Of a stretch of DNA of 64,000 nucleotides, positions 17,533-26,064 are shown in pieces (position 1 is the stretch's first letter; the number at the start of each line of letters is the position of its first letter). The notes beneath the pieces are model-generated. The model was not told the origin of the DNA and ran no database searches. It was given only the letters and a program-made list of their open reading frames with translations. The stretch is from Aestuariibius violaceus (GTDB lineage: Bacteria > Pseudomonadota > Alphaproteobacteria > Rhodobacterales > Rhodobacteraceae), in NCBI RefSeq assembly GCF_040779325.2, contig NZ_JBFONT020000001.1, positions 1,302,001-1,366,000 of the forward strand, in the 5' to 3' direction. Position numbers and translations under genes: made by a program.

Positions 17533-17739
17533 ATGGATGCGCCCGAAGTCAAGATCGTGACCGCCTACCGGATCGCCTGCGACGGCGGGGAGGGGGCTTT
17601 GGGCCATCCGCGCGTGTGGCTGCAGATCCCGATGGACAAGGGCTGGGTCGAGTGCGGTTATTGCGACGCCCGTTATATCCACGAGGATCATCTGGACGAG
17701 GTGCCCGAGGATGTGCGGGAGGGGCGGGCCGTCTCCTGA
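17533..17739 (+). CDS. CHCC zinc-finger domain protein (NDUFS6-like)
   Basis: A 68-residue protein of the zf-CHCC family. The zinc ligands fit exactly: Cys16, His25, Cys41 and Cys44 with spacing C-x8-H-x15-C-x2-C (VECGYCDARY). The family is related to the complex I accessory subunit NDUFS6 of mitochondria and occurs as a free small protein in alphaproteobacteria; an assembly or structural role at complex I is plausible but inferred. The ATG at 17533 is preceded by AAGGA at a good distance; a GTG 18 bp earlier is less likely. Confidence 0.88.
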   Translation: MDAPEVKIVTAYRIACDGGEGALGHPRVWLQIPMDKGWVECGYCDARYIHEDHLDEVPEDVREGRAVS

Positions 17740-18207
17740 CGTGGCCACAGGTGTGACCGGATCGTAAGCGGACCGGACGGTGGGGGGCGCGGTGCGGAAC
17801 GGCGACCCACCGCGAATCGGCCGTTAATTCAGGGAAATCAGGGGTTGGGGGCGTGTCGGCACCTGGTCGGCATCGCGTCGGCTTTCCGTCGGACATTCAA
17901 GCGCAACATCGCCCGGTAGCGGAGCGTTCTGCTGCGGTGCAGCGCAACTCTTCACGTGATGGACGAGAAATGCGGGGATTGCTTCAGGCCATGGGACAGG
18001 CAGGCTGCCTGCCAAAAAGGCATTCCCGGGTGTCAATAGGTATAGATCAGTATGGCTGTCACCTTAAATTGACAAAGCGGGGGTCGCCTTAGATACTGCT
18101 GGGACTGCTGCTGTCGTGACCTCTTGTTGAAACCTCGTTCCGCCGTGGCGGAGCTGGGGTTTGCTTTGGGACCTGGCTCAGCTTTTCCGAACATCGGAGG
18201 CACGGAG
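17740..18207. other. Long leader region of the LOV kinase gene, no gene seen
   Basis: About 470 bases with no supported gene. It contains the four-unit 11-bp array (17855-17898), a perfect 7-bp hairpin GGCAGGC-T-GCCTGCC at 17999-18013, and a hairpin GCTGC-GGT-GCAGC further left. The ribosome site for the LOV gene is GGAGG at 18196-18200. The length of the leader suggests regulated transcription, but I could not assign a promoter with confidence. Confidence 0.5.
17855..17898 (+). repeat. Four tandem 11-bp units with GTCGGC core
   Basis: Units start at 17855, 17866, 17877 and 17888: GTCGGCACCTG, GTCGGCATCGC, GTCGGCTTTCC and GTCGGACATTC. The spacing is exactly 11 bp and the core GTCGG is kept in every unit. 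The same core, period and copy number are found at 676-719, also about 200-300 bp before a gene start on the same strand. A regulator of the PhoB/OmpR type binding direct repeats is the simplest model; it is inferred. Confidence 0.75.
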
Positions 18208-19290
18208 ATGACAGATCCCAACACCGAAAGCCCGGTTTCCTTTGCCGGAATGAGCCTGCTGGAGGCTCTGGCCAAAGCACCTATTTCGATCGTCCTGACG
18301 GACCCGCGTGCCAAAGACAATCCGATCGTTTACGTGAACGATACTTTCACGACCATTACCGGCTACGCCCGGGACTTTGCCATCGGGCGCAACTGCCGGT
18401 TTCTGCAGCAGGACGATAGAGATCAGGAGGCGATCAAAAAGCTGCGCGCGGCTATCGCGAGTGAGAAAGAAGCGGTTGTCGATGTCAGAAATTACCGGCC
18501 CGACGGAGAGATGTTCTGGAACAGGCTCATGATCTCGCCCCTCGTCGGAGAGGACGGAACGGTGCTTTACTTTGTTGGCCTGCAGCTTGAGATCGAGGTT
18601 TCACCGGACGAGCAGAAGGTGCGGCAAGATCGCGAAACGCAACGCGCCCTTGAAGAGATACAGCACCGGGTGAAGAACCACCTTGCCATGGTGGTTTCCA
18701 TGATCCGGCTGCAATCCCGGGGAAGTGGTGAGGACCCCAAGCAGGACTTCAACATGCTGGCCCGGCGCGTGGAGACGCTGCAACTGCTCTACGAGGAGCT
18801 GTCCGGACAGGACGAGATCAATCAGACCGACGGCGAAGAGACCGTGGCGCTTGGCGCGTATCTGTCCCGCGTGGCGAATGCGGTCGCGCATCTGGACGGC
18901 CGCAGCGGGGTGCGGGTCAATATCGATGCCGAGAAACTGCGTGTGCCGTTCCAGACGGCGACGCAGCTTGGGCTGATCCTGTCCGAACTGATGACGAATG
19001 CGCTGCAACATGCCTTCGAGGACCGCGATGAGGGCCTGCTGGAAATCGAGGCCAAGACGCTGAGCAACGGCGTGTTTCGGCTTGTCGTCTCGGACGACGG
19101 TGTCGGCATCTCTGATGACGTGAACTGGCCGGCGGATGGCAAGCTGGGCGGGCGCATCATTGAAAGCCTCGTTCGCGGTCTTGAAGGAAATCTCGATGTC
19201 GCGGCTGGCGATGTGCAGGGAACGACCGTCAGGCTTGACGTGCCGAAGGCGGGGGTCACCGTCCAGGCCGAAGAGACCGTAGATGCCTGA
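18208..19290 (+). CDS. LOV-domain blue-light sensor histidine kinase (HisKA_2 type)
   Basis: A 360-residue soluble photoreceptor kinase. Residues about 16-130 form a LOV/PAS domain with the flavin-binding signature GRNCRFLQ; Cys63 is the residue that forms the light-induced flavin adduct. Residues about 145-220 form a HisKA_2 dimerisation domain with the phospho-acceptor His153 in IQHRVKNHLA. The ATPase domain follows, with LMTNALQHAF, DDGVGI and a G-box near LGGRIIESLV. GGAGG precedes the ATG. It is followed after 45 bp by a lone receiver protein on the same strand, its likely phosphorylation target. An 11-bp repeat array lies in the leader. Confidence 0.93.
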   Translation: MTDPNTESPVSFAGMSLLEALAKAPISIVLTDPRAKDNPIVYVNDTFTTITGYARDFAIGRNCRFLQQDDRDQEAIKKLRAAIASEKEAVVDVRNYRPDGEMFWNRLMISPLVGEDGTVLYFVGLQLEIEVSPDEQKVRQDRETQRALEEIQHRVKNHLAMVVSMIRLQSRGSGEDPKQDFNMLARRVETLQLLYEELSGQDEINQTDGEETVALGAYLSRVANAVAHLDGRSGVRVNIDAEKLRVPFQTATQLGLILSELMTNALQHAFEDRDEGLLEIEAKTLSNGVFRLVVSDDGVGISDDVNWPADGKLGGRIIESLVRGLEGNLDVAAGDVQGTTVRLDVPKAGVTVQAEETVDA

Positions 19291-19335
19291 GGTTTCGCGT
19301 CTTATCTCTTGCCCGGCCCGCTGTTAGACGGCGTC

Positions 19336-19689
19336 ATGGCGAATCCCCGGAAAACCGTTCTTCTGGCCGAAGACGACGCTTTGGTCGCGCTCGATCTGAA
19401 GGGTCACTTCATCGAGCATGGCTATGCCGTTCTCGGGCCGTTCGCGAAAAGCGCGGCGGCGGCGGAGGCGATCGGGCGGCACAAGCCCGATATCGCGATC
19501 ATCGACTTTCATCTTCAGGACGGCACGGCCGAAGGCCTTGCCGCGGCGCTGGAGAAGGCCGCGGTGCCCTATGCGATCGTCACGGTCGCATCGCAGGACA
19601 AGCTGCCGAAAAGCGTGTCGCCGATCGGGTTCTTCGAGAAGCCGTTCGATATCGTGCAGCTTTCCGATCTGGTCTCGGACGCGCCGTAG
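19336..19689 (+). CDS. Single-domain response regulator
   Basis: A 117-residue receiver domain with no output domain. It has the acidic pair in LLAEDDALVAL, phospho-acceptor Asp57 in IAIIDFHLQDG, a Thr/Ser-type switch in IVTVAS and Lys in FFEKPF. It lies directly after the LOV kinase gene and is probably its phosphorylation partner. Such single-domain regulators act by protein contact or as phosphate sinks; the downstream effect is unknown. The ATG at 19336 is chosen; a longer frame adds an unlikely extension. It converges on the TRAP transporter operon. Confidence 0.88.
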   Translation: MANPRKTVLLAEDDALVALDLKGHFIEHGYAVLGPFAKSAAAAEAIGRHKPDIAIIDFHLQDGTAEGLAAALEKAAVPYAIVTVASQDKLPKSVSPIGFFEKPFDIVQLSDLVSDAP

Positions 19690-19809
19690 AGCGCGCCTGG
19701 GCCTGGCGCGGCCGGTCTGTCGAGGCTGTCCCGCTCGAGTGCGGTGAAGGAGCCGATGCGGATCCGGGGATCTGCCTTCGGTGTCCGGCCCCTCCCCTCC
19801 GTCCGGCGG

Positions 19810-21150
19810 TCAGGACCCTCCGAACCCCAATACGCCCATCGGCAGCAGAAGCGCGAAGGCCGGCAGGGCGATCAGGATGATCAGGCGGACGATGTCGGCG
19901 AGCCAGAATGGCGTGACACCCCGGAAGATCGTACCGGTCGACACGTCCGGCACGACCGAGCGCAGGACGAAGACGTTGAGCCCTATGGGCGGCGTGATCA
20001 GCGAGATCTCGGTCACGACGACGACGATGATGCCGAACCAGATCAGCGCCGTCTCGCCCGTCACGTCGCCTTCGAAGAAGCCCAGGGATGCGATGAGGGG
20101 GGCGAAGACCGGCACGGTCAGCGTGATCATCGACAGGCTTTCGAAGACCGCGCCCAGGATCAGATAGATCACCATCATGATGGCGAGCACCGTGAACGGC
20201 TCGAACCCGTTGCCCTGGACCAGCGCCAGCAGATCGTCGGGCAGCCCGGCGCGGGTGATGAGCCGGTTGAAGATGTCGGCGCCGATCAGAAGAACGAAGA
20301 GCCCGACCGAGGTCTTGACGGTTTGCGCAAGGGCACTGACCAGGCCGGACCAGCTGAACCGGCCGATGGCGATGGAAATCAGGATCGCCCCGAAGGCGCC
20401 GACGCCCGCGGCTTCGTCGGCGGTGAAGATCTGCCCGTAGATGCCGCCGATGATGATGACGAAAAGGATCAGGATCGGGATCACCCGGATGATGCTTTTG
20501 CGGGCTTCGGCCGCATCCATGGCATCGCCGGCCGGGCCTGCCTTCGGATTGCGCCAGACGACGAAGGCCACCGCGAAAAGGTAGAGGACGATGCCGAGCA
20601 GCCCGGGCAGGATGCCGGCGAGGAACAGCTTGCCGATGGATTGGCCGGTCAGGAAGCCGTAGATGATCAGGATGATGCTCGGCGGGATCAGGATGCCGAG
20701 CGTGCCGCCCGCGGCGACCGAGGCCGTCGAGAGCGTGTCGTGATAGCCGTATTTGCGCATCGACGGCAGCGCGACCTGCGACATCGTGGCAGCAGTGGCG
20801 AGCGACGAGCCAGAGACGGCGGAAAACCCGCCGCAGGCGAGGATCGTCGACATGGCAAGCCCGCCCGGCAGGCGGCCCACCGCAGCATAGGCGGCGCGAT
20901 AGAGGTCGTGCGCCATGCCGCTTTGCGCGATCAGCATGCCCATCAGGATGAAGAGCGGGATCACCGAGAGCGCATCGTTCTGGGTGACGTCGAGGATCGA
21001 ATCCGCCGCCGGCCCGAGCCCCGCGGACCAGCGCCCGTCCCGCAGATAGACGAACCCGATCGCGCCGACGCCGCCCATCGCGATGCCGATGGGCACCCGC
21101 AGAAGGACAAGCCCGATGACGATGGCAAAGGCGATGAGGGAGACGGTCAT
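19810..21150 (-). CDS. TRAP transporter large permease (DctM type)
   Basis: A 446-residue membrane protein of the DctM family with about 12 helices, including signature stretches GGFSAVSGSSLATAATM and GTLGILIPPSIILIIYGFLTG. It is the sodium-coupled transport subunit of a tripartite ATP-independent periplasmic transporter. Its start overlaps the small-permease stop (ATGA). The operon is read away from the paa cluster and begins just after an operator identical to the one in the paaG/paaZ promoter, so phenylacetate or a related aromatic acid is a likely substrate (inferred). Confidence 0.93.
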   Translation of the reverse strand: MTVSLIAFAIVIGLVLLRVPIGIAMGGVGAIGFVYLRDGRWSAGLGPAADSILDVTQNDALSVIPLFILMGMLIAQSGMAHDLYRAAYAAVGRLPGGLAMSTILACGGFSAVSGSSLATAATMSQVALPSMRKYGYHDTLSTASVAAGGTLGILIPPSIILIIYGFLTGQSIGKLFLAGILPGLLGIVLYLFAVAFVVWRNPKAGPAGDAMDAAEARKSIIRVIPILILFVIIIGGIYGQIFTADEAAGVGAFGAILISIAIGRFSWSGLVSALAQTVKTSVGLFVLLIGADIFNRLITRAGLPDDLLALVQGNGFEPFTVLAIMMVIYLILGAVFESLSMITLTVPVFAPLIASLGFFEGDVTGETALIWFGIIVVVVTEISLITPPIGLNVFVLRSVVPDVSTGTIFRGVTPFWLADIVRLIILIALPAFALLLPMGVLGFGGS

Positions 21151-21638
21151 CCTTTGCGGCCCATGACCATCCGGGCCAGCGTATGAAGGCCGAGGATCAC
21201 ACCGGTCGCGAACACCGTGGCGGCGATGAAGTAGACCAGCGGGTATTCGGGCAGGAACAGAAGCTCGCTGGTGGTGCCGCGCTCCTGGAACCGCGCACCG
21301 CGGAGATAGAGCCAGTAGCCCATGGTCAGCAGTGCCACGGTCATCAGGAGGCCGATCATCCGGTCGCGCCAGAAGGCGGCGCCTTTCGAGAAGAAGCCGT
21401 CCAGCAGATCGACGTCGATCTGTTCACCGCGCAGCGTGACGACCGGGAAGGCCAGGAAGATCGAGCAGGCCAGAAGGATTTGTGCGATGTCCTGACGCCC
21501 GAAGATCGGGGAATTGAAGACGTAGCGCCCGATGACCTCTGCCACCGTCAGGCACATGAGCGCGATGAGACAGATTGCGCTGAGGGTGAGAAAGATGCGG
21601 GCGAGCCAGGGGCCCGCCCGACCAAGCATCGCGGCCAT
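21147..21638 (-). CDS. TRAP transporter small permease (DctQ type)
   Basis: A 163-residue membrane protein with four predicted helices and the family feature VAEVIGRYVFNSP near residue 35, typical of DctQ subunits. It joins the large permease and docks the binding protein. It lies between the binding-protein gene (3 bp before) and the large permease gene (4-bp overlap), so the three subunits are made from one transcript. Confidence 0.92.
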   Translation of the reverse strand: MAAMLGRAGPWLARIFLTLSAICLIALMCLTVAEVIGRYVFNSPIFGRQDIAQILLACSIFLAFPVVTLRGEQIDVDLLDGFFSKGAAFWRDRMIGLLMTVALLTMGYWLYLRGARFQERGTTSELLFLPEYPLVYFIAATVFATGVILGLHTLARMVMGRKG

Positions 21639-21641
21639 GCG

Positions 21642-22652
21642 TTACTGGCTGCTGTATTCGGCCATCGTCGACCGGATGATTTCGAGCGCGGCATCGGCGT
21701 CGACGCCCTTGGCACGGACCTCTTCCAGCACCGCGTCCTGAATGCTTGGGACAAGCGCGTCGAACTTGGCCGAGGCATCGCCTGTCAGGTCGATGACCTG
21801 GCCGGTGCTTTGCTGCGCTTCGATGCCGCGCATGTTGCCTTCGTCCCAGGCGCTGCCGGCAAAGGCCGAGAAGTCTTCGCCAAGCGCGGCCTGGATGGCG
21901 GCGGCATCTTCTTCGCCGACGGAGTCCAGAAACTCTTCACTCATGATGATCGAGAAGGAGCCGCGGTAGAAGCCGCCCGGCACGCGGTAGGTGTAGGGCA
22001 GCACCTCGGTCAGGCGCAGGATGGCGATCGTGTCGCCGGGAAAGAACGTGCCGTCGGCGACGCCGTTGGCAACGGTTTCATAGACCTTGGGGGCGGCGAC
22101 CTGCACGCCCGCCATGTCGAGCCCGGCAAGCACATCGCCCATCACGCCACCGCCGGACCGGATCTTGAGGCCCGCGACCTCATCCAGCGACGACACTTCC
22201 TGCGACAGATGCAGCATGCCGGGCGCGTGCACCATCATGGCCACGGGCACGACACCATCGTGTTCGTTCGCTTCCCCCAGGATTTCCTGGTGCGCGCGCC
22301 AATGGGCGGCAGAGGCGGCGGCGCTGTCGCCTTCAAGCCCGGGGATTTCGATCAGCTTCGTGGTGACGAAACGGCCCGGGTTGTAGCCGTGAAAGATCCA
22401 GGCGGCATCGGCGCCGCCGTCCTCGATCAGGTCGGCCTGGGACGGGGGTGAGGCCAGTTGATATTCGATCTTGCCTGTCACCCGGCCATCGGTCGCGGTT
22501 TCGATCCGGCTGATGAATTCGGGCCAGACAATCTCGTTCATGATGTGGGTGGGCGGCAGCCAGGACGAGATGACCATCTCTTTCTCGGCAAGCGCCGAGG
22601 TGGCCGTGACCCATGTGGTGACGGCTGCGGCCGCCAATGTTGAAAGCTTCAT
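21642..22652 (-). CDS. TRAP transporter substrate-binding protein (DctP type)
   Basis: A 336-residue periplasmic binding protein. A signal peptide (residues about 1-22, ending TSALA) precedes the mature start EKEMVISSW. The DctP domain includes GLKIRSGGG, where the conserved Arg binds the substrate carboxylate, and NGVADGTFFPGDTI. GGGGAGG precedes the ATG at a good distance. The promoter region holds a copy of the PaaR-like operator, 54 bp before the start codon, which ties the transporter to the paa genes. The ligand is presumably an organic acid; phenylacetate is a reasonable guess, not shown. Confidence 0.92.
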   Translation of the reverse strand: MKLSTLAAAAVTTWVTATSALAEKEMVISSWLPPTHIMNEIVWPEFISRIETATDGRVTGKIEYQLASPPSQADLIEDGGADAAWIFHGYNPGRFVTTKLIEIPGLEGDSAAASAAHWRAHQEILGEANEHDGVVPVAMMVHAPGMLHLSQEVSSLDEVAGLKIRSGGGVMGDVLAGLDMAGVQVAAPKVYETVANGVADGTFFPGDTIAILRLTEVLPYTYRVPGGFYRGSFSIIMSEEFLDSVGEEDAAAIQAALGEDFSAFAGSAWDEGNMRGIEAQQSTGQVIDLTGDASAKFDALVPSIQDAVLEEVRAKGVDADAALEIIRSTMAEYSSQ

Positions 22653-22705
22653 GTTTTCCTCCCCTTTGTTCTGGATTTCCAGACGACTCCCTGCGAAAAC
22701 CGTTA

Positions 22706-22730
22706 CATAAACCGACCGGTTGGTCAATAA
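22706..22730. promoter_or_regulatory. PaaR-like TetR operator before the TRAP operon
   Basis: A 25-bp segment that is identical to 25956-25980. Its core ACCGACCGGTTGGT (22711-22724) is a near-perfect palindrome of the type ACCRACCGGTYGGT, as bound by PaaR-family TetR repressors of phenylacetate genes. It lies between the TRAP binding-protein start and the end of the TetR gene. Regulation by that TetR protein is inferred from position and from the second copy. Confidence 0.8.
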
Positions 22731-22772
22731 AAAATCAGTAATGTGAGAAGAGATTTAAGCTGCTGATTTTGA

Positions 22773-23372
22773 TCACTTAAATCCGTTCACGCCGTTCAAT
22801 GTGAGATCCGCGATCGACGTGGCATAGTCGATGCGGGCGTCGATCGTCGCATGGGGATGCCACATGTAGAACCAGTTCAGCATCCCGAAGACCGACATGG
22901 TCACGGCGTGGCACCGCTTCTTGTCCTGCCCAAGGGTGGCGGGGGCGCAGCCCTGGAGGATGCCCGAGACCAGACGGACGAGGTCGCGCTGGTAGCCCTT
23001 CAGAACCTCCTGCTTTTCCGGGGCGAGCAGCGGCAGACCTTCGCTTTGGATTTTGTGTTCGTTGTCCATCCCGTCATAGGCCAACAGAAACTCGCTCGTG
23101 ATCGTGTGCAGCTGGTCTTGCGGTGCCATCCCGGCGCGATCCAAGCCGCAGACCCGGTCCCGCAGTTCGGACAGGTAGCTGTCGAGGATGTCGAAGACGA
23201 TGTCGTCCTTGCTGGAATAGTAGTGATAGATGTTGGCCTTCGAGATCCCGCAGGCCCGTGCGACCTCGTTCATCGAGGCGCGCGCGATCCCTTCACGGGC
23301 AAAGACTTCGGCCGCGATCTTGAGGATGTGGCGGCGCTTGTCGTCATGGTCTTTGGCGATGGTGCGAACCAA
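22773..23372 (-). CDS. TetR family regulator, probable PaaR-type repressor of the paa genes
   Basis: A 199-residue repressor. The N-terminal helix-turn-helix runs from DDKRRHILKIAAEVFAREG to ACGISKANIYHYYSSKDDI, followed by a ligand domain. It lies at the end of the paaG-paaI-paaK operon, 5 bp after paaK. The start is a TTG (23372) with AAGGAG seven bases upstream; no ATG is available near the family start. In beta- and alphaproteobacteria PaaR represses paa genes and is released by phenylacetyl-CoA. Two identical palindromic sites in this cluster fit that role. A PaaX-like regulator is also encoded nearby. Confidence 0.85.
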   Translation of the reverse strand: MVRTIAKDHDDKRRHILKIAAEVFAREGIARASMNEVARACGISKANIYHYYSSKDDIVFDILDSYLSELRDRVCGLDRAGMAPQDQLHTITSEFLLAYDGMDNEHKIQSEGLPLLAPEKQEVLKGYQRDLVRLVSGILQGCAPATLGQDKKRCHAVTMSVFGMLNWFYMWHPHATIDARIDYATSIADLTLNGVNGFK

Positions 23373-23377
23373 ATCGT

Positions 23378-24688
<1,311 letters not shown>

Positions 24689-24701
24689 CTTGTCCTCCCG
24701 G

Positions 24702-25127
24702 TCATTCCTCGAAAAGGGCGCCTTGCACGGTGCGCGAACAGCCCCTGAATTCGGCGATCGTCACGCCGTCCTGATTCCGGACGGTGACGTCGTAGATGCC
24801 GTTGCGCCCGGTCAGGCCGACCTCTCGCGCCACGGCGGTCAACCGGTCACCCAGCCGGGCCGGGGCCGCGTAGGTGATGGTGTTGTGCTGGGCGACGGTG
24901 TTCTGGTTGCGGCTGTTGCAGGCGAAGGCGCTGTCGGCCAGCGAAAAGGTGATGCCGCCGTGGCAGATCCCGTGGCCGTTCGTGTGATGCTTTTCGACCG
25001 TCAGCGAGAGCGTGGCGGTGCCTTCGTCCACGCGGTCGATCCGCATGCCCAGCCAGGCGCTGGCCTTGTCACCGGCCCACATGGCCTCGGCGGATCGTTC
25101 GGCGCGTTCCTTGGGTGTCATCGTCAT
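24702..25127 (-). CDS. paaI: Hydroxyphenylacetyl-CoA thioesterase PaaI
   Basis: A 141-residue hotdog-fold thioesterase. The active-site motif is HGGITFSLADSAFA (near residue 57), preceded by GHGIC. PaaI rescues CoA trapped in dead-end thioesters of the phenylacetate pathway. The gene starts with overlap of the paaG stop (ATGA) and is followed after 13 bp by paaK. There are two close in-frame ATGs (MTMTPKE); the first is used. Confidence 0.94.
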   Translation of the reverse strand: MTMTPKERAERSAEAMWAGDKASAWLGMRIDRVDEGTATLSLTVEKHHTNGHGICHGGITFSLADSAFACNSRNQNTVAQHNTITYAAPARLGDRLTAVAREVGLTGRNGIYDVTVRNQDGVTIAEFRGCSRTVQGALFEE

Positions 25128-25909
25128 TGGCCCCTGAACCGGGGCGCGCGCTTGTTCAGAAAGGCGGAGACGCCTTCCGAATAGTCCGCCGTTTCGCCGC
25201 AGATTTTCTGGTAGCGCGCTTCCAGTTCAAGCTGCTCATCCAGCGTGTTGGTGGCCGCGGCATGGATCGCCTTCTTGGTGTGGGCAAACCCTCGGGTCGG
25301 CCCGTTGGCGAGCTTGCCGGTCAGCGCGCGGGCCTCCGCCATCAGCTCTGCGGCGGCGACGGATTTCCAGATCAGTCCCCAGGCTTCGGCCTCGGCGGCG
25401 GTCACGGGCGTCCCCGTCATGGCAAGCGCCTTGGCGCGCGCCGGGCCAAGGATCTGGGTCAGGCTCCACGTGCCGCCGCCATCGGGAACCAGGCCGACAT
25501 TGGCGAAGGACTGCACGAACCTGGCGGTGTCCGCGGCCAGCACGATGTCGCAGGCCAGCGCCACATTCGCCCCGGCCCCGGCGGCCACGCCATTGACGGC
25601 GCAGATGACCGGAAACTTCGCATCCCGGATCAGGCGGACGAGCGGGTTGTAGAAGGTCGTCAGCGTGTGGCCGAGATCCGGCGGGCCATCCATCCGGGCC
25701 GGGTCGCGGTCGCCAAGGTCCTGACCCGCGCAGAAACCGCGCCCCGCCCCTGTCAGAAGGACCGCGCGCTTTCCATCGGTGATGGCCCCCTCCAATGCGG
25801 CGCGCAGGGCCACATGCATCTCGTCATTGAAGCTGTTCAGCTTGTCGGGACGGTTCAGCGTCACTTCCACCCACGATCCGTGGTCTTCGCATAATATCGT
25901 GCCCGACAC
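25124..25909 (-). CDS. paaG: 2-(1,2-epoxy-1,2-dihydrophenyl)acetyl-CoA isomerase
   Basis: A 261-residue crotonase-fold enzyme that isomerises the ring epoxide of phenylacetyl-CoA to the oxepin, ready for ring opening by PaaZ. It shows the oxyanion-hole segments GRGFCAGQDLGDRDP and AVNGVAAGAGANVALACDIV, and the catalytic Asp region ARFVQSFANVGLVPDGGGTW, all typical of PaaG. The start is GTG (25909), preceded by GGGAGAG. It is the first gene of the minus-strand paa operon; its promoter region is shared with paaZ and contains the PaaR-like operator. Confidence 0.94.
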   Translation of the reverse strand: MSGTILCEDHGSWVEVTLNRPDKLNSFNDEMHVALRAALEGAITDGKRAVLLTGAGRGFCAGQDLGDRDPARMDGPPDLGHTLTTFYNPLVRLIRDAKFPVICAVNGVAAGAGANVALACDIVLAADTARFVQSFANVGLVPDGGGTWSLTQILGPARAKALAMTGTPVTAAEAEAWGLIWKSVAAAELMAEARALTGKLANGPTRGFAHTKKAIHAAATNTLDEQLELEARYQKICGETADYSEGVSAFLNKRAPRFRGQ

Positions 25910-25955
25910 CGAACTCTCCCTTGCAATTCAAATTGCCTCGGTTTACCCCTGATTT

Positions 25956-25980
25956 CATAAACCGACCGGTTGGTCAATAA
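25956..25980. promoter_or_regulatory. PaaR-like TetR operator in the paaG/paaZ divergent promoter
   Basis: Second identical copy of the 25-bp segment seen at 22706-22730, with palindromic core ACCGACCGGTTGGT at 25961-25974. It lies 46 bp before paaG and 84 bp before paaZ, so one bound repressor could control both directions. Confidence 0.8.
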
Positions 25981-26064
25981 TAGAAAGCGCGATGTGCCGG
26001 AACGCTTTCACACACCTTGAAACCGCTAGCCCGGGGTCGTGGACCCGCGCAGGAGTATGTCGCG

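Noticed and set aside
17999..18013. Perfect hairpin GGCAGGC-T-GCCTGCC as a terminator
   Set aside because: It is followed by an A-run on the plus strand, so it is not an intrinsic terminator for that strand, and no gene ends on the minus strand here.
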